Part shown: piece after piece, positions 58,622 to 64,000 of the stretch
How positions within the stretch are numbered: the stretch's first letter is position 1
How the letters are laid out: every line of letters begins with the position of its first letter
Source of the DNA: Adiantum capillus-veneris
Taxonomy: Eukaryota; Streptophyta; Polypodiopsida; Polypodiales; Pteridaceae
DNA: 64,000 nucleotides
Assembly: GCA_014529385.2 (NCBI GenBank)
Contig: CM043969.1
Location: 11,137,001 to 11,201,000, forward strand
Reading direction: 5' to 3'
The notes under the pieces: generated by a model
The model's input: only the letters and a program-made list of their open reading frames with translations
Database searches by the model: none
Told to the model about the DNA's origin: nothing
Translations under genes and position numbers: made by a program

Positions 58622-60605
58622 CTGGAAAAACAAACCTTCTTCAACAGAAATCATGCTTCAACCATGCCATCAAGTGAAGGCTTGCATCCACAAAATCACA
58701 AAAAACTGTGAATTCTTTCTCCAAGCAACCCCAAAATTTACTATCCCATTCATTTCATTGATAGAAGGTCGGGGATGCAGATGTATAAAGCGTTCAAGAG
58801 AGAGACAAATAGCAATACCTGATACAAGTGTGAAAGCAAAGGGAGACCCCTCAATTTGGACCTTATTGATAAGTACATACAAGAGGCAACGGCCTGACTT
58901 AACAGGATTGAAATTTAAGATTTCATATATCTTGCTGATGTCAAGAGTTGTCACAATACTTAAATCAGATCGTTTCGCGTCATTCTGGCAGGTCACATAT
59001 GCACTGTATACAAGAGTGTTGGCTTCCTCTGAAGATGCACTCACGATGTTACTGTAAGGATCCATCAAGAAGATTTTTAAAGCAGCAGAATCTCCTATTT
59101 TGAATGAGTTTGCTTCATCAACCCAGGCTCCTTTACAATTTGAAGGTGAGATAGATGCTGCACAAATGCCATAAGCGCAAAAGTGTCACTCTAAGCTCTC
59201 TCTGATCATCAATCCCTACAGAGCCCACACCCAAACACACATTGGATTTCTTCTGTAAACCTATATGCATATACATATGATTGAAATGAATACTTGTACT
59301 TCTTTGCATGTCTTGTACTGAAGAGAACAGACTCGTAGGTGTCTCTGTTGCGCTCAAAATTACTGCTTGAAATGTAATGACCTGGAATGATGCTGAAGTT
59401 GAGAGGAGATCCATTGAGGTCATCACTGCCACCATTCACCAAGTGAAGTGAATAATCCCCAGGACGGGTAATGATGAAATTGATATGTTGAATGCCCGGT
59501 TCTCTTCTAGTTAGGACAGAAACATCCTCAAAGGTCCACCCATCACGCAAGAAGTACATGGTGAAATTGATATAGCTGCTTACACTATTGTTGTAAGCAT
59601 CCACAAAAAGAACTTCTGCACTTGCTTGACTTCCGGCTTTGATCTCATTTGTTTTATTTAGCCATAGAACTTGACAATCAGGTGTTGATAGCACACCTGC
59701 AGCAGCCAAAGAAAGGATAGTAATTTACATTTGGCAAACACGCACACCAGGGGAGACTGCACCCAGGAGGAGAAGGATGTAACATATATCAGGATCCAGA
59801 ACAAACCTGGCTCAATTGTGTAAGGAAAAGGGGAGCTTACAATACTGCTGGAATTCATGGTGACATAAAGAAGGTAATCACCAGCTCGCCTATTGTTGAA
59901 ACTGATAACCTCATATCCAGAATCTTTTTGAGCTGTAAGGGTTACATTTATCAATTGTGAAGTACCAGCTAAGGTTTTTGTCTGGACAGTGAATTGAGCA
60001 AATGAGCTTGTATTTTGGGACGCTGTTATATTGTTTCGATATGAATCTTTAAGAAACACATACAAGTCAATACTATCTGCTGCACTATATAATCCAGAAG
60101 CATTTTTCCAAAAACCAGTACATTGTGCCACAGAAATAGGACCTGGCATTCATATCAGTTATTCCAGGAAAATTATATTTGACTTTCTACTCTTTTCGAA
60201 TCATGGAATTTTATCTCGCTATTAAAATGACAAAACAATATTATCAACAATGATTACTTCAAATGTTACCTGGTACAACCATGTAACCAAATGGAGATCC
60301 GCTGATTTCTGTACCATTGTATTCCACATGCAGAAGATAAGTTCCACCAAGAGTGGTCAAAAAGCTTATAGTTTCTATTCCAAAGCTTTTGTTTTGACTG
60401 GATGTAAGGTTGTCCAAATCATAAGCAATTCCTTCGTTTGTCATGCTGTAAACTTTGAAGTCTAGAACTTGGTCACTGACAGATGAGGTAATTGTGTTAT
60501 TAAACTCATCCTTCATAAGGATTATGAAACTAGGATATATTCCTGCTGCAAATGAGGCATTTCCAGTTGACCAAGCTCCCATACAGTTTGGTGCATGTGT
60601 AGCTC
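58280..60605 (-). CDS. Filamin-repeat (GEX2-like) gene, five internal exons
   Basis: Five consecutive exons each encode one Ig-like filamin/ABP280-type repeat: 60605-60270, 60142-59807, 59696-59382, 59157-58819, 58621-58280. All introns are phase 1 (110-224 bp), with AG acceptors and GT donors. Exon lengths (336, 336, 315, 339, 342) are multiples of three, giving 556 residues without a stop. Each repeat starts with a Cys-x-x-x-Trp motif (CMGAW, CTGFW, CQVLW, CKGAW, CTGSW). It has a D-x-[FYL]-x-[NT] turn (DEFNN, DSYRN, DAYNN, DPYSN, DDLNT) and ends with a GSPF-like motif and Pro-Gly. N-glycosylation sequons are frequent, suggesting an extracellular protein. Plant GEX2, a gamete-surface protein in gamete attachment, has such repeats; the assignment is by family resemblance. 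First and last exons, signal peptide and membrane segment are not seen. Transposons lie on both sides. Confidence 0.8.
58819..59157 (-). CDS. GEX2-like exon, repeat 4 of 5
   Basis: The acceptor is TTTGTGCAG before 59157 and the donor is TCAG|GTATTG after 58819. The repeat holds CKGAW, MDPYSNIVSAS, YEILNFNPVKSGRCLLYVL, IEGSPFAFTLVSG. The exon is 113 codons. Confidence 0.8.
59382..59696 (-). CDS. GEX2-like exon, repeat 3 of 5
   Basis: The acceptor is CTGCTGCAG before 59696 and the donor is CCAG|GTCATT after 59382. The repeat holds CQVLW, VDAYNNSVSSY, GIQHINFIITRPGDYSLHLV, LNGSPLNFSIIPG. The exon is 105 codons, the shortest of the five. Confidence 0.8.
59807..60142 (-). CDS. GEX2-like exon, repeat 2 of 5
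   Basis: The acceptor is AATGCCAG before 60142 and the donor is CCAG|GTTTGT after 59807. The repeat holds CTGFW, LKDSYRNNIT, GYEVISFNNRRAGDYLLYV, VSSPFPYTIEPG. The exon is 112 codons, phase 1 on both sides. Confidence 0.8.
60270..60605 (-). CDS. GEX2-like exon, repeat 1 of 5 visible
   Basis: The acceptor is ATTTCAG before 60605 and the donor is CCAG|GTAACA after 60270. The repeat holds CMGAW, MKDEFNNTITS, GIETISFLTTLGGTYLLHV, ISGSPFGYMVVPG. The exon is 112 codons, phase 1 on both sides. Confidence 0.8.
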
Positions 60606-60674
60606 CTGAAATTTCATGGGTGGAATTTATGCCAGCATGGATGCAAAAGCCAGAAATACACACACACACACACA

Positions 60675-61775
60675 TTTATTTATTTATTTTTGTAAATCTC
60701 TGGGATTAATTTACAAGTGGGAAATCTCAAAGCAAGGAAAAACCACCAAGCAAAAAAGATAGAGAAAGTGGAGCAGCATGGGGCTCCAAAGGCTAGAAAC
60801 AGTCAAAATAAATCCTATAGGCATCAAGAGTGATGTCCCCAGCATCATAGGCAAAATGCAACGCCTGACCCGACCCAACGAAAATTTGAAGTTGCGAAAT
60901 GGGTCAACAGCAATGACTTGAAACATTAAGGAGTTGCAATGGTGCCAAATGGTCCACAGAACCGAAAATCTGACCCAACCAAAAAAGACTCTAAACTGCG
61001 ACTGTAGAGACTGAAGCTCCAAAACGGTCTATGAAAAGTGGCGGAAGGAAAACGCAACCGAAGAGCAGCTGACACCTGTTGAATGAATGACCAGGAGCAG
61101 CAACAACCCCACAATAAGTGCAGCACAGTCTCCTTAGCATCATGACAAAGAAGATTCTGCCAGATACTAGCCAAGGTTCGCTTCCACCACAAGGCTGATG
61201 TGGAGAGGGACCACAGCTGGCTACCATGCCGCACAATCCATACACCAGATTGCAATAGAGCATAAACATTGGCAGCAGAAATGCAGTCTAGCCTCAAGTC
61301 AACAAGCTTCCACCACCTGATGCACTTGGCATATTCCTTTTTGCAAAAGAAAATAGGCCTGGCGAGGAGACCGTTGAACCAAAATCGAGGAGAAAGCCTT
61401 GCTCCAATGCAAACTCTCCTATTGAAGGGAATTGCCAAGAAGATATTGTCGACCGTGCCATTGCATATGCAAGGTGATAACCTTCCAGTCAACAATGAGA
61501 GAAGAGGTAAAAGGGGCATCCTGAAATGTGTCCTTCAAGCTGCCCAAAAATAACCTCCCAATATGGCGGCTGCCAATGACCAAAGGATGGCGTAACAATA
61601 TGCTCACACATATGTGACAACATAAGTGTCCAAGGCTGCTACTGTTGCACCAAGATTGCTAACAACATAGCTTTTTTCCCAAGCCAGAACATGAGTGCGC
61701 AAATCCAAAATATTCAACCCGCCAAGGCGCTTGGGAGAACACAACTTGTCTAGAGACAAAAGTCGGAGACCTTAG
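60675..61775 (-). pseudogene. LINE-E 3' fragment (end of ORF2)
   Basis: Minus-strand pieces give the tail of a plant LINE ORF2. KLCSPKRLGGLNILDLRTHV at about 61750-61690 is the RT thumb motif (PK--GGL-I-DL). After frameshifts LLARPIFFCKK and WWKRTLASIWQNLLC follow. Then comes a zf-RVT-like HDAKETVLHLLWGC region with WSFIQQV at about 61180-61080. It ends in an A-rich (TAAA)n tail at about 60695-60675, beside a (GT)n tract. It lies upstream of the first visible GEX2-like exon, so probably within an intron of that gene or at a broken end. Confidence 0.65.
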
Positions 61776-61784
61776 CTGCTGCTG

Positions 61785-62188
61785 TGAACCACGCTGCGCC
61801 ATCGCTCCCCCCCCCCCCCCCCCCCCCCCCCCCCAAGCGCTGGCTGCCTCCTCCCGCTGTCTACCTCCCTCCCGCCCGCCTGGCCTCAGCCCCCGCTGCC
61901 CCCCCTCGCGCTGCCCCTGCCCCTGCCCCTGTCCGTCCGCCCGCCCTCAGCCCCCGCTTCCGCCGCCCACCGCCCTCTCCCTTGCGCAGCTACGCTACCC
62001 TTCCCGCTTGCCCCAGCCCGCTGCCCCCCCCTCGCCCCGTTCGCCCGCACGTTTTGTTCTTCCTCCTCGACAGCTCCCTGCAGTTTCGTCCCTTTTGGCA
62101 CTGGTTCAATTCCTTGGAGCAGTGTTCGGCAAGCCCAATTGCAGCACCCTCCTATCGCCCTCTTCTTACGCCACAGCAGTAGACACAG
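61785..62188 (+). promoter_or_regulatory. GC-rich 5' region of LINE-F
   Basis: About 400 bp of C-rich, CpG-containing sequence (CCGCCC and CCCTGCCC repeats) between the poly(C) run and the ORF1 ATG at 62189, unlike the AT-rich surroundings. It is placed where LINEs carry their internal promoter. The proline-rich open frame across it is not considered coding. Confidence 0.4.
61807..61834. repeat. Poly(C)28 homopolymer
   Basis: An uninterrupted run of 28 C at the GC-rich start of LINE-F. It may be genuine or a length-uncertain assembly feature. Confidence 0.9.
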
Positions 62189-64000
62189 ATGGAGGCTCCA
62201 GCTTCTCCACAGAGGGACTCGCCAAAACCCCCTCGCCCCACCCCGCTGAGCCCACCATTTGACTTGCTCTCTCGCCGACAGAGCAAGCGAGCCTTGCCGC
62301 AGAGGTAGAGCGATTGCAGGCGACCTCGGTCATCTACAAGATTCTCGGCACCCGACCTAGCAGAGGAGAGCTGCAAGACCTTCTTCAGGCCCGCCTTCTC
62401 GCAGGGGTGGGCAAGATCCAGGATGTCCAGATTCTCGGACGGGGTTACTATCAGATTGAATTTGAGACCTCCGAGATGGCGTCCAAGGTCATAGCTATGA
62501 GTCCACTGGCCATCCGAGCATCACGTGCCCACTTTCGACAGTGGCGACATGGCTTTGACCCAGCTTCGGATGTTTTAGTAGAGGAGGCAGACATCCCCAT
62601 CTCAGTCTGCTTTCCGGGTTTACGGAGGGAGTACTTACCACTTCTTTCCAGGATCGGTTCCGCCATTGGGACTGTCCTGGAGACACCTCGTACGGCAGCA
62701 TCAGTAGCTGCCAAGGCGGCTGGCATTCCCTCAATTCGAGTTTTGGTCAGAGATACCCACACGCTCCCGAAGGTTATCCTGTTACCTCGGGTGAGTGGGG
62801 GTTGGTTTTGATAGAGTGTGGAGTACTCGGGCCTCCCGAACCAGTGCTTCATTTGCCGACAGATGGGCCATCTAGCGAAGGCCTGTCCACGGAGGAGGCC
62901 GCGACCTGCACCACAGCCTCAGCCCCAGCCTGCCAGGGCTGGCCCACAGCCACAGTCAGCGGCACAGCGCACACATGCAAAGCCACCCTCCGAGCCTGAG
63001 GCTCTAGCAGAGGAGGAGTGATAGCAGGCCCGTGGTCGACGACGCCAGGGGCCACAGCGTCAGCCTGGCACTCAGAGTGGCCCTCAGGTGCCTACTCAGC
63101 AGCAGTGGGTTCCCACAGGGAACCGCTTTGGTCCTCTTGAGCAGGAGGAGATCCCTGCGCCACCCCCACCTCCGCTTCACCCTCGGCAGCCTCTCCCCCC
63201 CAGAGTTCCCCCCCTCTTCCTCATCCTCCCCGCCGCCTTCTGCTCCCATTGCCCCTCCACCTCGCCCCTCTACCTCTGTCGCCCTATCCCGCCCCTCTTC
63301 TCCTTCGCTCTCCCTAGCTCCTTCTCCCCCCCCCCTCCTGCTCCAGTTCCACAGTCGACTCAGGAGATTGGTCCTTCTCCGACAGCTAGGAGATCTCTTG
63401 GCAGTGCCTTTGCCACGAGTCGCCTAGCGAGAGAGGGTTAGCCCTTCTTACGGCCCCCTTTGCAGATTCAGACATCCTCCCTTGCAGCTATCCCTCGGGG
63501 TCTGATGAGCATTGACATCCGACACCGCTAGGACTTCTTCGACTACGGGTTCACTCGTTTTCTCCGCGATTCCGCAGCAGACCATGAGGCAGCCTGCTTC
63601 AAGGTCCATGCCTTGTTCCTTGCCGCTAGGGGGACAGAGGCCTTGGACTCAGCAGTTGGTTTCTCCTTCCCCCTCTGTGGTAGGGCCGAGACAGAGTGGT
63701 TCCCTCAACTCAGTGTTGGGATGGTTGCATACACAGGTCCTAGAGTTCTCTCATCACATGGGAGAACTTGGAGTTACAGATATGCTAGAGACTTTGTGGC
63801 CATTGGCCAAGTTTGCGGTGACATCCCTAGACTCAGCATGATGTAGGCACATTGTGGTGTACTTCTTTGCTGATACGCAGTGTTTGCCTTGCTATGTATA
63901 CATTCATGAGGACTCCTGGACAGAGGAGGTTGCTTTACGCACGGCTCGCTCTGCTTGGGTGTGGGCTAGGCACTCACTGCAGTCTCGCCTATCTAGAGGA
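62189..64000 (+). pseudogene. LINE-F ORF1: DUF4283-like domain and CCHC knuckle
   Basis: The likely start is ATG 62189 (MEAPASPQRDSPKPPRP), with a frameshift near 62290. Then LAAEVERLQATSVIYKILG begins a DUF4283-like domain (YQIEFETSEMASKVIAMSPL, FRQWRHGFDP, VCFPGLRREYL), a standard RNA-binding module of plant L1 ORF1. A CCHC knuckle CFICRQMGHLAKAC follows at about 62848-62890, then a long Pro/Ser-rich linker (63030-63440). A further domain at 63530-63846 (FFDYGFTRFL, LDSAVGFSFP, RYARDFVAIGQV) continues in another frame to the window end (HIVVYFFADTQCLPCYVYIH). Several frameshifts and stops are present. ORF2 would lie outside the window. It is probably the same lineage as LINE-D. Confidence 0.75.

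Noticed and set aside
61784..62182. Proline-rich protein over the poly(C) and GC-rich stretch
   Set aside because: Low-complexity translation of C-rich DNA in front of the LINE-F ORF1; no conserved domain.

Overview
This window looks like nuclear DNA of a land plant with a large, transposon-packed genome. The evidence is CHG-type decay (CAG to TAG stops), Ty1/copia and Ty3/gypsy elements with plant-type primer-binding sites, plant L1-type LINEs (DUF4283-like plus CCHC ORF1), long (CT)n tracts, and one intron-containing gene with filamin-type repeats resembling plant GAMETE EXPRESSED 2 (GEX2). A fern or another large-genome non-seed plant would fit, but the species cannot be fixed from the sequence. 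No bacterial features, CRISPR arrays or rRNA genes are seen.

Layout. 0-2.2 kb: wreck of a SWIM-finger, MULE-like transposase (minus). 2.3-3.8 kb: SINE-like unit with a (CT)n tail, then copy A of a dispersed repeat called R1 here. 3.9-9.8 kb: gypsy-type element G2 (plus), with putative LTR, primer-binding site, a leader built of ~286-bp tandem units carrying a 22-bp palindrome, and a broken gag; no pol. 11.3-13.7 kb: 3' half of copia element 1 (minus). 13.7-18.1 kb: AT-rich non-coding block with a ~151-bp tandem array. 18.1-21.1 kb: copia element 2 (minus), with a 247-bp TIR element in its protease region. 23.2-29.2 kb: a 295-bp direct duplication, a fold-back element, and two related ~1.3-kb TIR elements bounded by TTAA. 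29.2-32.4 kb: decayed LTR-element polyprotein (minus). 33.6-34.4 kb: copia RNase H tail, LTR and (GA)n. 35.3-38.0 kb: decayed copy G1b of gypsy family G1 (minus). 38.8-39.1 kb: copia RT scrap.

39.9-46 kb: an almost full-length LINE (LINE-A, minus), followed head-to-tail by two LINE remnants, each separated by a (CT)n/(GA)n tract. This looks like a LINE that inserts into, or carries, (CT)n microsatellites. 46.3-48.5 kb: G1 LTR-leader fragment, hairpin repeats and a small TIR element. 48.5-51.1 kb: 5'-truncated L1-type LINE-D (plus) with a poly(A) tail, joined to the RT of G1a. 51.1-56.0 kb: G1a (minus; 5' LTR, gag, protease, part of RT). 56.3-58.1 kb: polypyrimidine tract, R1 copy B and a G1 LTR fragment.

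58.28-60.61 kb holds the only convincing host gene: five consecutive phase-1 exons (minus), one filamin-type repeat each. 60.7-61.8 kb: a 3' LINE fragment next to it. 61.8-64 kb: the 5' part of an L1-type LINE (LINE-F, plus), running off the window.

Nearly all coding sequence is broken transposon protein. The window is best read as nested and truncated insertions around part of one host gene.
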